DNA of 64,000 bases from Sipunculus nudus. Taxonomy: Eukaryota; Annelida; Sipuncula; Golfingiida; Sipunculidae. Both the position numbers and the translations under genes were made by a program. Below are positions 35,858-48,399 of this stretch, in pieces. The notes beneath the pieces are model-generated. The model did not search any database, was not told where the DNA came from, and was given only the letters and a program-made list of their open reading frames with translations. The stretch lies in contig CM049320.1 in NCBI GenBank assembly GCA_026874595.1, positions 8,373,464 to 8,437,463 of the forward strand. The letters run 5' to 3'. The number at the start of each line of letters is the position of its first letter. Positions within the stretch are counted from its first letter, which is position 1.

Positions 35858-36918
35858 CGGTAATGATGACTTTTAAATGTGCATGGAATGACTTGTGTGA
35901 ATCGGCAAATGATTTGAATGAATTTTAAATCCACCTCTTCTTCCGCATGATCAATTACTATTGATGACGTATGCAAAACGGGAGTAAAACAGAACTTACT
36001 TTATAGCTTTTTATTTACATCCATTCGTAAGAAATCCTACTAATATTTGCAAATAAGATCGCGGTCAGCCATCCCAGTTTCTGCGAAGAAGATAATGACC
36101 AACAGACTCTGCGCAGGTAGATTCCCACCACCAGCCTGTCCTCGAAGTTCTTTCTGTCGAATGTGCGTGCCCTTATCAGACTCTTACCGCTCACGCGGCT
36201 ACCATTTGTGTATAACCAAAAACCTGGGTGTCGCAAGTTGTATGTCGGTATACCATTAATAGTTATAAAATGTCATAATGTAATAGTTCACATTGTCATA
36301 TTGTTTCGTCTTTCTTGGCATAATGTCCTGAAAGTACCTAAAAGATCACTAATCGAATAGAACAGAACGTGTAAAATCACAAATATTTACAAAACGTGTT
36401 GTTTCGTCATAGAAAAGTAACCATAAATCCAAATTCTATAATTAATCTACTTTTGTCGGGTCCGCGTCTGTAACGGAAAGGTGCCCGCGCAAGGGCTTTC
36501 CCTTTTTATTATAAACCGGCTCATAAAAAAAAACATAAAAACATAAAAAAATTGTCTATGTGTATTTTTAATATTATACAAGCAATTCTTCCCAATCAAT
36601 CATACATGCACAGTTTATATACCGAGTCTGTTTTATAAATGATTTGACCACTTGTTCATTTAGCATCATGTTCATAATGACGTTCCTCGTCAAGCCAGCC
36701 ATCGATTAAGCAGATAAATAGCCAATGGTTTCGGAGACGGATTTATTTGGCCCTTGAACGTAAAGCCACAGAGGGAATGCATGTATGTACCTTGGATTTA
36801 AGTCGAGGACAATTTCCTTTCCTTTCACACAGACCTACATATATACAATAGAAATCATATCAATAAACCATTCGTGCCAGAGACTTGACACAGCTGTTTC
36901 CTGACCGGCACAGACCGG
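35858..36918. other. Intergenic
   Basis: No gene recognised. A GAAAGGTGCCC...GGGCTTTC hairpin lies at 36476-36502. Confidence 0.45.
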
Positions 36919-37023
36919 CTAAGGTAAACCATTAATGATTATACATTGTCTGACTAAGGTAAACCATTAATGATTATACCTTGTCTGACTAAGGTAAACT
37001 ATCAATGATTAAACATTGTCTGA
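36919..37023 (+). repeat. 35-bp tandem repeat, three copies
   Basis: The unit begins CTAAGGTAAACCATTAATGA. Copies start at 36919, 36954 and 36989 with an exact 35-base period and few differences. Confidence 0.9.
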
Positions 37024-37194
37024 CTGATTGAAACTCAGTGGAACCCCACCTGATGGTAAGTTCAGTCACATGACTATTCCGCTATGATGAGCGACAATAA
37101 AAGACCAGGGCACCTTCCGATTTTTCGTAAAGCACTAACAGTATCATCATGCTAAAGTTTAAAATACTAACGATGGTTTTACCCAGTCATAGAC

Positions 37195-38395
37195 AACACT
37201 ATGCGGTCGTAGACAACACTAACACTATAGGGTCTACGACTTTGAAATTTCGCAAGACAGACTTGCGTAGCACGTGAAATTCTGCACAAAATTTTAAGGC
37301 AGAGGCCGTAGCAGCCCGCTCGGCCGGTTGTGACCCAGTGTGAGAGATGTTTTTTTCTATAATTTCGTGGAAGCGTTCACATATAAAATATATATGTTGT
37401 ACGACGGTCGTAGGAAAAGTAGTCTGAGCTGTCTTTTAGTCTAATGATACGCTCTTTCTACGAAGGTCGTATGAGGTCCCTATGATGGTCGTAATACAAA
37501 AGAAAAATTTCCTCAATTTTCTGTCGTACACCTGTCGTATACTGTTCTGTTGTGTGATGTAGGTTTTATGGTAGAACATTCGTACGACCGTCCTAGGTAG
37601 AACGTTGGGCTGTCGCAGGGAAGTCCTACGATTCGTAGGGCCTCAGATAACCAAACAATTGTACGATAGTCGTGGGTTTTTCGTAACAGAGTCGTAGGGC
37701 CTCGTACAACAGACCTACGACATCGATCTTACAAAAAGAATAACCTACGACGCTGAAAAAAAAGTCTATGACAAGGGTCTATGAAAGTTTTTTTCCCGTC
37801 CTAAAACACCTAAATTTCGTACGATACTATTCTAGGAATTCCCCATTTTTTTCAAGTAGACCTGTCGTATATTTGTTATGCTATGTATGTGACTTAGGGT
37901 TAAGGCATAATTGATTGTCAAGATTGTCATAGATAGTCTAACGCTGGCCATACGCTTAAGCCCCGTTCCCACTTTCACGAATTTGACACCGAATCGCCAC
38001 GAACTGATATCATTAAAATTCGTAGGGATGTCGTCGGTGGGTCGTAGATGATATCTTGAACATTCAGCAATGTTCGTAATGAAGTCTTTAGCACTCAGAA
38101 TTCGTGGCGCTATTTTTGATATGTTAAAAAAATAAGCTTTGTCGTCAAAAGTCGTAGCTAAGTCATAACAGTTTCTTGGTAAGTCGTATAAGAGTCTTCA
38201 TAATTTGTGTTTATTCGTGATATAAAACAATGGCACGAATGCTCACGAAGGACAACGACAATGACACGACTTCAACACGACAACAATACGACTACAACAA
38301 GAACCTCTCAAGAGAGAGTTACGTTCATAAAGCCCCCTTCCTACTTCCACGAATTTGGCGCCGAATCACCAGATCTGACATCAAAATGTAACGGA
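37195..38395 (+). repeat. GTCGTA/TACGAC-dense repeat region
   Basis: I count about 17 exact copies of GTCGTA or its complement in about 1.1 kb, where chance predicts roughly one or fewer. Near-variants (TCGTAGGG, TACGATA) are also common. An imperfect direct repeat of about 45 bp (TTCC-ACTT-CACGAATTTG) sits at 37968 and 38336. There is no open frame across the region. It may be a non-autonomous transposon with subterminal motif clusters, but ends and target-site duplication were not found. Confidence 0.55.
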
Positions 38396-40437
38396 AAGTT
38401 TAGTTTTCTTTGTGATTTTTAACTTCTTCAAACCAACGAGGATAAATATTAAGAAAAAAGAACACTATGTAGTTTTTTTAACTTTTTAAAGGAGGTTTGT
38501 ATTGTGGTTATTGCAGTAGGTAAACATTTGATTGTGTATTTTTATATATTCAGGGATAAATAAAGAAATGTTTTAAACCCAAAACGGAATACCATTATTT
38601 TATTTGCGGATAAACTTAAAATCATTAAACGAATGAGCCCCACCTTCATCATCTTGTTGATATTAAAAATAAAGTATTGCAATTGCAAGACATTCATGAA
38701 AACATCATGCTAATTTAAACACTTGATGTGTTATAGAGCACCTCAAAACATGGCCGACTAAAGAGATATATGATTCATATACATATATGATTCGGATATA
38801 CCAGTAGCTAAGAAGAGGACATTGCTTTCAGAAAAATGATTAGGTTAAACGTATATAAATGAACAATTAAATGTTCGCAACTTATATGAAAAAATTCATG
38901 AAAAAGTATTTCCATGAAGTCCAACATTATAAACTTAGTATCAAGCTTATATTATTTAAATGTTAATTATTAAAGAAATACCTAGGAACCCGCCTTCTCG
39001 GAAGGTTTATCATTATGAATATCACAATAACTTGTAGACGAAGCTGCCTCTTGAATAATAATGCACGTTATGGCATTGTTGGGCAAATTGGACTTGTCAT
39101 CCATGTATCTAAGAACGGGTATGAAAGCATCTAAGAAGAATACATAAGGCGTATTCTTTATTAAGACATTGACGAAACTCTCAAGTTCTGTCAATTTGTA
39201 TATATATCCTATGGTTGGTTTTTCGTTCGGGCGGGTTTTAAATTCGTGTTATTTGCGAAAGGAAAATAATCGCGAAAATGAAACCATTCTGTATAAGACA
39301 ATTCATCTACATAGGCGAACAGTCAGTTATAACACAGTGCAAATGGCATTTTCATCTGTGTTATCCACGCGGTTAAAGAAATACATTTTGATATTAAAAA
39401 TAATAACGTATATTTTATATTACCTGTAAGTCAAAGATAAATATAACAATATCCGATCTTACTTTTTCTGCCTATAAAGCACAAGAATTTCTAATTTTTG
39501 TTTCGTCGGTCCCTCGTTAAATTGTTACGATTGAGCACGCATATTAAATAACTGTGGTATGTTACTGCACTGTAATATCGCAAATATCGAGCCCTCGTAA
39601 AACAATGAAATTGTGTAAATCGCGAAATATTAACCTCGTGAATATTAAAGAAATCACAATAGATATATCCTTCTCCAACGGCTTCCCATAGGCGAGAAAG
39701 GGGAGCCGGAACGCTCAGTCGAAAATCATATAGGCGTTTTCACCGTTCCAAATGAGTTCTCGACATATTTAGATGGGTCCGTGTACAGTTGAATTAATTC
39801 GTGTATATATTTTTGCCTTAACGTCATTATATCGGGGCGTGTGGCTCAGGAGGCGGGTGATTAAACCCGTGAATTAGCAGTACTGTGTTAATAGAGAACA
39901 AAACATTGATCATTCGTTCTTTTATCAGAGAGAGCACTTTTAATTGCAATATCAATTTTTTTTTGTATCAAACGCTAATAAGAATTCTAATTGCAATTTT
40001 ATAAGATGCTTTTACGCTTCTCCTGTAGCAAATTTAACCATATCTAATTAATCGCAGTTGCCAATACAGATATGGTGAAATAAATGATAACTTGACTGTA
40101 TTTACTTATATCTACTTTTATTAATAAATGTACTAGATATAATCATGAATATTCACTTCTGATAATAGGAATTAGTCTCTTTTTATTTGTCAGTATTAAA
40201 ATTACGTGCTACCTTGAAAGCTGCCGTGCATTTTACTGTATTACTTACAACATATTCTCACCCGAAATCTACGTATGCCTATCTATTTAAACATTGCGAA
40301 TAGTTTGTTTCATTAAACACCATACAGTACGTGGCTTATTCTTAGCATAGCTATGTATTGTACACATCTACAATACATTTACACTTTACTTTGCAGTTGG
40401 CCATATATAACAATCAATAATGCCATTATGCTATATA
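38396..40437. other. Intergenic
   Basis: AT-rich. A possible isolated A-box-like TGGCTCAGGAGG at 39841-39852 lacks a B box. No gene supported. Confidence 0.45.
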
Positions 40438-40599
40438 TTATGAAACTCCTACACCGGCTGTCGTAGGATAATTATACCTAGGATAAGATCTTCCTACAAT
40501 CTGATGATTAGAGCGTGGTCGATAAAAAAGATATCCCCGTTTTAACTCCGGTACACGTTCCCTTGCCTCCCATTCTTCTCCCCATTTAGATTCCCGCAT
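40438..40599 (-). CDS. Candidate 53-codon ORF behind a TATA box
   Basis: The first ATG (40599) lies about 50 bases downstream of TATAAA (40648-40653, minus). It gives a charged, non-repetitive peptide beginning MRESKWGEEWEARERVPELK and ending YNYPTTAGVGVS. The surrounding 450 bases are more GC-rich than their neighbours. No family recognised, no signal peptide or membrane segment. It could be a small protein, a first exon, or chance. The opposed ORF at 40872 would make this a divergent pair. Confidence 0.25.
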   Translation of the reverse strand: MRESKWGEEWEARERVPELKRGYLFYRPRSNHQIVGRSYPRYNYPTTAGVGVS

Positions 40600-40646
40600 G
40601 GGCGCGGCGCCGTCATCAGAGTACTTTCGTGTCGCAACCACGCGCC

Positions 40647-40654
40647 TTTATAGA
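40647..40654 (-). promoter_or_regulatory. Possible TATA box
   Basis: TATAAAGG on the minus strand in a locally GC-richer patch, correctly spaced for initiation just ahead of the small ORF at 40438-40599. Sequence match only. Confidence 0.3.
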
Positions 40655-40871
40655 ACCCTGACAGTTTTATTTCTCCTAGTTTCTTGAAAGCCTTCATGGG
40701 GGCCTTCATTGTGCGTACACACTAAAACGAGGATGTCATTGGTCGCATGTCGACAGTATGGGTAAACCGCCAGATAATTATAATGACAGGTATGTGTCAG
40801 TTGTTCCGGCATGAGTGCCGCCGGGACAAAGTTTACGCACTTGACTAGTTTGGATTTGGTATAGTCAGTAC

Positions 40872-41231
40872 ATGTCACCAATAGTGAAAAAGAACCGTTT
40901 AGTCAAACACACAAAAGCCTGGCGTCGCGCCGGACGATCGGTCCTCTGGAACGTCCGTATGAAATGTCGAGTCACAGACGCTTATCCTCGTGTTCCTGAA
41001 TTCCTTCATATATCATTGAAAACTTGGGAGTCCAGTTTGTTAGCACCCGTAACAACCGCCAGACATTCTGATCCAATCTTCTTCTTTTTTTCATATGTAT
41101 ATGAAGGATTAAATATTTTGTGCAAAGAAAATAAAAGTTCTGAACAAATGAACGCATGTCGTAACTTTTTAGCATTTCAAAGGTTACCAAATACCATGAA
41201 ATGTGGTATTAAATCTCCCCTTGGAAGGTGA
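40872..41231 (+). CDS. Unrecognised 119-codon ORF
   Basis: ATG at 40872. The N-terminal half is basic and protein-like (KKNRLVKHTKAWRRAGRSVLW); the second half has a low-complexity FFFFS stretch and looks less convincing. The ORF ends at a TGA inside an excellent splice-donor-like AAGGTGAGC at 41225-41233, so it could also be a first exon. No domain recognised. Confidence 0.2.
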   Translation: MSPIVKKNRLVKHTKAWRRAGRSVLWNVRMKCRVTDAYPRVPEFLHISLKTWESSLLAPVTTARHSDPIFFFFSYVYEGLNILCKENKSSEQMNACRNFLAFQRLPNTMKCGIKSPLGR

Positions 41232-43727
41232 GCGCCTGAGGGTCTTTTTCCTATTCCGACTCTGGAATCAACTGTCGTTTGTTTATTTGATCCTAAAAGC
41301 CATGTGGCCACGTGTATATTATCATTTAGCTGATTATCATGACGCAGTGCAACCAAACAAAACCCAACAACGGTGATGTTTTTCCCCCGTTTTGTTATGA
41401 TTATGAGTAGCCATTTCATTTGCGATGACTCATTGAGAACATGTAAATTTTATAAGCTCACAGAATAATTTAGATGCGAGTGCATGTTATTCAAATAGTC
41501 CTTCTGTCTTTTCTAACTGGGTACAACGAAAAGCAAGAATATATATTTCCTATTATCTTAAATGGCCCCAATTGGAATGTTCGCATTTAAAGTTTGTCCT
41601 GATATGGCAAATACGTGTGATACCCAATCTTATCGGGAATATAAAGACGTGGCACTTTTTACTATACACATAAATTATTAATATAATATATATTCTATAG
41701 GTAAAATGATATGTATATATTTCGTCATGCATAAGTTTACTTCAGTACTATAAAAACATATCCTTTAAAAAATCCCAGGCGATTTTATACAAATCTTGTC
41801 TTTTTTATAGCATCAACACTGTAATTATTTATGGAAAACCCGTCTTTTATTAACAGCAAAATGATTCGATTTTCTAATCCCTGAACGTTCATCCCATTTT
41901 AGATGCATTTAAAAATGTGATATTATCAGAGTAAAGTAGACAGTCAGGACTAAAAAAGAGATACATAAACTTGCTTGTTATTCACAAACGTCCATTGAGG
42001 AAGCTTGTCTGCTACTTATGTTACACAGACGAGTAGGAAAAGCAATATGCAGAGAAAATGACAGTGTTTTGAATCACCAACTCACTGTATTCAAGCCATG
42101 ACCCTGAAACTTTAATATGTAAAGCATTCCTTCTACAGTGCAATGGATATTGTATTCCTGCGTTCATATATAAGTCTTATTAGGCGTCACACAGGTTCAG
42201 AAAACACTCTGTGGTCCCTTAAATCTGAGCGACTGCAACAACAAAAGCTTTCAAAGAAGACCTTTAAACCATTTTTGTTTTCTTTTTACTTGATGAAATA
42301 ATAGAAAGCTGAAATCATCGGGCCACTACATTCAATAGTATCCTTCAAATAAAGCTGGAATACTGAGTTTCTTATTACAGCAGTAAAACAATCATTTACG
42401 AACTGAAGCCCGGGCTTAATGGCAAAGGTTTGCTAGTTGTGAGTGAAAATAGTAAGCGCCCGCTGCTGTAGTTTCTTTGTGTTCGGGTACTGGTTTGTAA
42501 AAGCTGTTTTGTAAGAACATCTGCCAAACTTTTATTTTGTCATATCATTTCAGAGAATATTACTTTTGTCCGCAAAGTAGATTGGAGTAAAGGATATTTT
42601 CTTAAATTGGGATTCATATATAGTATATTTTTTATTTTTACTTGTTTACAAGCACAAAGCCAAAACATATAAGAAAAAAAGAAAAAAGTCGTGCTCCTAA
42701 CATGCTTTTGGTATTTATTATTTAAAGACATTTTTAACTTCTTTCCGTAAAAATGTTACCCGTTTTCGCGTCAGAGGATAACACATAAATGAGTGGGCGA
42801 AGTAGAATTCCGGATCTTGACCTATTTATGTCAGTTTCAATGTGACTTCATAATACATAGCAGACGGGCTACACATGCTTAATCGTTTGCAAACACAAGA
42901 CGATCCGCTTGAACTTAACCCGTATAAAAAACGGTTGTCTAGAATTTTCCTATAACTGTCTTCAGTAACTGAACATAAGCCATGTCCATTGGAGAAGTAA
43001 AGAGAACGTTTGTCTTTGAAAAGATGCAGATTAAACTAAATGTTTATAGGTTATAATCTAGTACTGTAATACAAATGGCCGCACAATGAAGAGATTTACA
43101 AGACATTTCTTGAAACGTCAGACTTAAAAATGTGCAACATCACTGATAAAAGGTGAGTTTTTTTTTAATGTTTTCTTATAGATATGGCTGGCATTAAACG
43201 TTTTCCCCCAAAATTGCTCTCTTTACTCGCGAATCCACAGCCGAAGGAATTAAGTGGATCCCTTTTCATAAGGCAAGATGTCTTATTGTTCTTGGTCAAG
43301 CAATGTACGTTTATGGTAAAACCAACATTTAAAATTTTCGCCTTATTAAGTCATATAAAGTCTATTAAACATCACTATCCCTAAATTTATAATAACAAAT
43401 AATGTTACTTTGTACATTTTTTTACTAATGGATTTCATTCATTAACTGAAATGAGCACTACGTTTTAGCATCAGTTCATTTGCACATCAGCTAGAATCAA
43501 GCATAACAAACGTTCTTGTGCATCATTACATGAATTTAAATAATTGCTGTTGCTTTGGCCTGAGTTATCATATCTGCCAACCTGCCGAGTTAATCTTTGG
43601 CAAAATAACAGAAATTGGAGAAAACGGTCATGCTGCGTGTTTGATAGGTCAGGAACTGTGATAATCACGATGTTGGTATTCCTCTCGAAGAAACCTCAAT
43701 TTAATCAGAGTCAGTGTGTGGTATCAA
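41232..43727. other. Intergenic
   Basis: AT-rich; no gene, RNA or recognisable repeat family. Confidence 0.45.
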
Positions 43728-43936
43728 GGGCGAATTAAGGATTTAGGAAAAGGGGGTGTGTGTCCAACCAAGGAGGACTCATGAAAAAGACTAAGAAAAG
43801 GTCTCCAGGTCAGGAAAAAGGGGGGAGGGGGGATCCAGGCCGTACAATTTGGTCTTAGACCCTTAAAAAAGGTATTGGCGACAGAAAGGGTTTATGGTCC
43901 GGACCCCCCCCCCCCCCCCCCCCCCCCGGATGCGCT
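43728..43936 (+). mobile_element. G/C-run inverted-repeat element, copy 2
   Basis: Same order of landmarks as 23461-23664: GCGAATTAAGGATTTAGG, GGAAAAGGGGG, CCAACCAAGGAGGACT, GGTCTCCAGGTCAGG, a G run, then CCTTAAAAAAGG and a long C run before GGATGCGCTTCT. The ends are more decayed than in copy 1. Confidence 0.65.
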
Positions 43937-46499
43937 TCTGAGTTTGGTGGCCACCGTTGCAACATAATGCACGTTGGGTGAATTGGTGAATTTCCTACTG
44001 CTTAACAATTGGAAAAAGTTTTATTTATTGAGACACTTGTCACCGATTCGCAAAAGATTGTTCTCACGCAAAGAAAACCATAGCATGCTCAGGATCCCTT
44101 CGTATTATAAGATTTACGTATTGTTGGACATCAGGCACTACGCGCCTTAGCTGTCAAAATTAGAAATCAAAATCAGTGCAATCCATGAAAAATATTGCAT
44201 ATAGGAATTAATCACGTAATACTTATTTCACCAAATCTTTATAACTGATACATTCACATTCTTATAATTAGTCTTGATACAATTATAATACAATATTTCT
44301 TAATAGACAGCATCTATTCTTTTCACTATAGTAAAACTAACGCCACAAGTGTAGGTAGAAGTACTAGTACATTTTCGGAAAAGTATTTTTTATCCATAAT
44401 TCCAAAACAACATGACCTAAATTCTTTTGATTATGATCCTGCGCAGGGTGGACTCTTGAACACCGATAAAGAACCAATTATCTTCTAGTAAATCAAGCGT
44501 TAAATAACTTTAATATTGCGCAGAGAGCACATTATTTCAACCAAATACATTTCATTTCTTTGTCATCCCACCTTCTACTCATAAAAAGGAATAGAAAATT
44601 GCCAGCACCGTATTAAAACTAGCATAGTCTTAAGATCAAGTGTCTTTTATCATACGCTGGAGAAGTCGATACTATATATCAATCGAAATCATAGCCAGCT
44701 GTCTTTCTCTGAACCAGGTTTTGACATTTACAGCCATTTTAATGTAAAGCTTCAGCTAATGAAGCCTTCGATAGACCTGCAGCGCCAATAAAATTTCTTT
44801 TTATGAAAAGAAAGAACAGTAACTCGAGCCTGAGATGTCATTAATGCAATTCTGATGGAAGCATCCGTTTTTCTCATCAGTACAATTGGCAGGTCAAGTG
44901 GAAAAGTAACCAAGGTCGCCATGTGAATGATCTCTTAAATTGCTCATTAACTACTGTTAAGTGTTACGTATTCAGTTCAATTCCTCACGCCTGGAGCTGA
45001 CGGCACTTCTGTGATGTTTTAATCACCATGACAAAGACTTGCTGTCAAAACCATTGATGAAATCTCCATAAAGAAAATTTCACAAATGATTAGTATATTG
45101 TTACTTTTCTGTCAGAGTTAAAGGTTTGAAAGTATGGACAACTACGCACATGTGTAAAACATGCATGTTTACAAGAAAGAATAGACAAGTAATTGAAATG
45201 CTTTATAAAGTGCATGCAAGTGGAAATTCGGTTTGCATGGCAGAGCTGAAAACACTGGAATCTTCCATTGAATATGACGTAAAGAACCCCACAGGACCTA
45301 ATTTTTTTAAAGAGTAACCTAGCTGGATGACCAAAAATGCATAATTCAAATACATAACAATGTAACCATAGGTGGAATGACGGCCGACGACCACCCCTTA
45401 GGCCATGCTGGAAAAATACCTTTTTGTCTACGGGCTCTGAGACGAACGAAGATGATGGTCAAAAATAGTTGACTTTTACCAAATATTGTTCGTGACATTA
45501 CGTGATATTTCGCAAGCTTGATTTGAAAACTGAAAAAAATACGGTTCAATTCTTGAAATGATGCATTTTATAAACATTAAGAATTTTTAAGGAATCGAAG
45601 GTAAAAACAAATAAGCAATATTATATCTAGAATCCAGTCAGTCCTCATTTAAAAAATCATTGAAAAAAACGTGATGGACCGTTATACCGCCTATTCAAAG
45701 CTGAGGGGGTCAAATCTATTAAAATTAAAGGATACATAACTTTATTTTTCAGAGCGTAACAGTTTACCCAAAAAGGAAATATTGTTTAGAAATGGTGTTT
45801 TACATGATAAATAAATTTACAAATAGTTCCCTGGTAGGTCAACGACTTGTAGGTGGCATGGCTCAATGAGTACTTTTTACGCAGAGGGGTAAGTAGACCA
45901 CCTGTTTGAAAAATGCTGTTTACGCACGTTTTTTAAATTTTGAAAGTTTGGCAAGTAGAGGGCCAGACAAATAACGCACAAATCATATTGCAATTGCTGA
46001 TCAGTAAATGTTGAGAATATATGACAGCCCCAATTGAAAAGCTACTTGACCAGTTGAGATTGCATGCCGTGTTCGTGTGGTTAATTTCGGGAAGAACGCC
46101 CCGTCATTCTGTATGCTGCATGTTGCTAACAAAAATACCTGTGTAAAACCGTTTGTGGTTGGCTGCAACCCGCACCATACTACCATGTATTTCAGTATTG
46201 CCATAAGACATCTAAAACAATTACAAAGGCAGCGGTTAGACAATACTATATTAATTAACGTATTTTAAAAAAGAATTTTTCACTGATAAATTCATTCATA
46301 TAGTAGTATAATAAACATTCTGAACAATTCCTTGACCGAAAGTTGCTGACCTAAGATCGAGCAGTGTCGTTGTGGATGGCTGCTCGTCATATGATGAAAA
46401 CGTCACATAAGGCGGGTTATTAACATTTACCGATAGATGGCGGCAACGTCTACTGGAATGTTTTCAGTACGTCCTGTCTAACAATTAACAGCCAACAGC
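43937..46499. other. Intergenic
   Basis: No gene or repeat family recognised. Confidence 0.45.
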
Positions 46500-46830
46500 A
46501 TATTGTAAAAAAAAGGAGGGGTGTATGTTGATAGTCTGATATCACCGACGAAGTCAGTCTCATCCGACTTCATACTTTGCCTTCCTGGTCTTTCGGACCT
46601 GTTCATCCTTATAGCTTTTCTCGGCTTCCTTGGGAACAAATAACCCATAGGCGCTAAAAGGTTATTCGTTTTACATTTGCCTGCCGCCCATGACGAGTAC
46701 CAATTCACTACTGGGTCAAGAGCGCGCATCCTTGTGGTAAAGACTCTTACTGGGAGTCTCCGTTGAGACGGCGGTCACAATGGGACGCGAACCTACAATC
46801 TTCCGGGAACAATTCCAGCGTCCTATCAAT
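46500..46830 (-). mobile_element. Possible SINE
   Basis: GC-richer 330-bp patch with a B-box-like GGTTCGCGTCC on the minus strand near 46785-46797 and a T-rich end at the opposite side. The A box does not match well and the spacing is not tRNA-like, so this is tentative. Confidence 0.25.
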
Positions 46831-47673
46831 ATTGGGTCGCTATTTTGAAGAAAAAATATTATGGTTTACTGTATAGAATAATGACATAAATGCTGGTCCC
46901 TCTATTGTGATGCAAATTGTATAGAGTGACATAGGGTTGTGGAATGGACGGTGCATACATTTAGATTATGAGGATACGCTTCTCGTGAGCGTTAAGAATA
47001 TATAAGTATGAAACGATAACAGAATAGACCTCACAATGAATTATACATGACCTTATTAACATATCAATTAATGCATAAACATGAGCAGAGGTGTTGCAAG
47101 GAACGAATCCGGTTATCGTTGGCAATGTGAACAGTCCATCGCCAATCACAAGCGCAAAATTTGCATAATTTGGGCGACTCTCCAAAAATTAACGGGAACA
47201 CCTATGGTCTGTACCAATACTCGTGTCAGCATGCTTTTAGAGATATATTTTATTCAAAGGGAAGACTATTTATAACAAACATTTTGACCTGAGCTTTTCC
47301 GTATACTGCCGATTGGAATTATTTTTTTACCTTGAACTGAATTTATTCGTAATAATAATACAACATATGACAATACACTTCACATAGACTGCAATATATT
47401 CATTACCAGAAAACAGAGTTATAAACCAGTAATTACAGCTTCTACTTATGACGTCAGTCAATGCAAACTCACACACGACCGTTAATTGTAACGTCACTGT
47501 CGTTGTCTCATAAACAGTTCTTCCAACCACATTTGCTTAAATACATTTAAATAGGCGGAGCATAAGGGCTGTGGTGGTTATATAACTCTGAAGAAAAACA
47601 TCACTATTAATTAACACCGCTCTGGCCTAGCCTGTAGGCCATAGAGCACTTTACATCGGAGGGTAACACTACC

Positions 47674-47759
<86 letters not shown>

Positions 47760-48399
47760 CCTCTGCTGGTAACAAAATAATTAGAACATTCTTTGAAAGC
47801 AGATTGATTCCAGTCATGAGAATCAAACATTTATTAACTGCGTTATCTTACACTTGATGCTTGCAGCAACATTCGCAAAATACATATCCGATCAATAAAG
47901 TATATGGTTGCAGTTATAACCCCTTTTGATCTTAACCGAAAAAATGAGATAAAGATAGATAATAAGTAATGATCAACAATGATCCTAGATTAACTGCTTA
48001 ACATGCTTGCAAAATGCATGGTTACCCGATGCTGATAGGAATATGTTGAAAACCTAAAGTGACAATATAATCCGTAAACCGTTGGCTTATTACCCAAGAT
48101 CTAATAAACATTTGTTGATGAATTAATATAAAAAATAAGGATATGTTATCACTTTTTAATCTCTTAGCAAAATAATCAATGAAAAAAACAGGCTTGACTG
48201 ATTTGATGATAAAATTAATGCTTAGAAATCATTAATTCATTGGTATTGTAAATTACATGCATATAATATATGGAACATGAAACGGGAAAATATAGGCTGA
48301 TGGCCTTACCACATCTGTTAGCATGATGAAACTCGAGGGCGCTACGTGAAATGGCCCGATGAAAGGTATTAAAATATTAAAAATACCTTAGGTTCGTGA
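46831..48399. other. Intergenic; (AT)n at 47677-47754
   Basis: Contains a 78-bp pure (AT)n array. No coding signal. The part below 48400 could include the 3' UTR of the GPCR; a minus-strand AATAAA occurs near 47829. Confidence 0.5.

Noticed and set aside
36919-37023. CRISPR-like array
   Set aside because: Repeats abut without spacers, and the sequence is eukaryotic.
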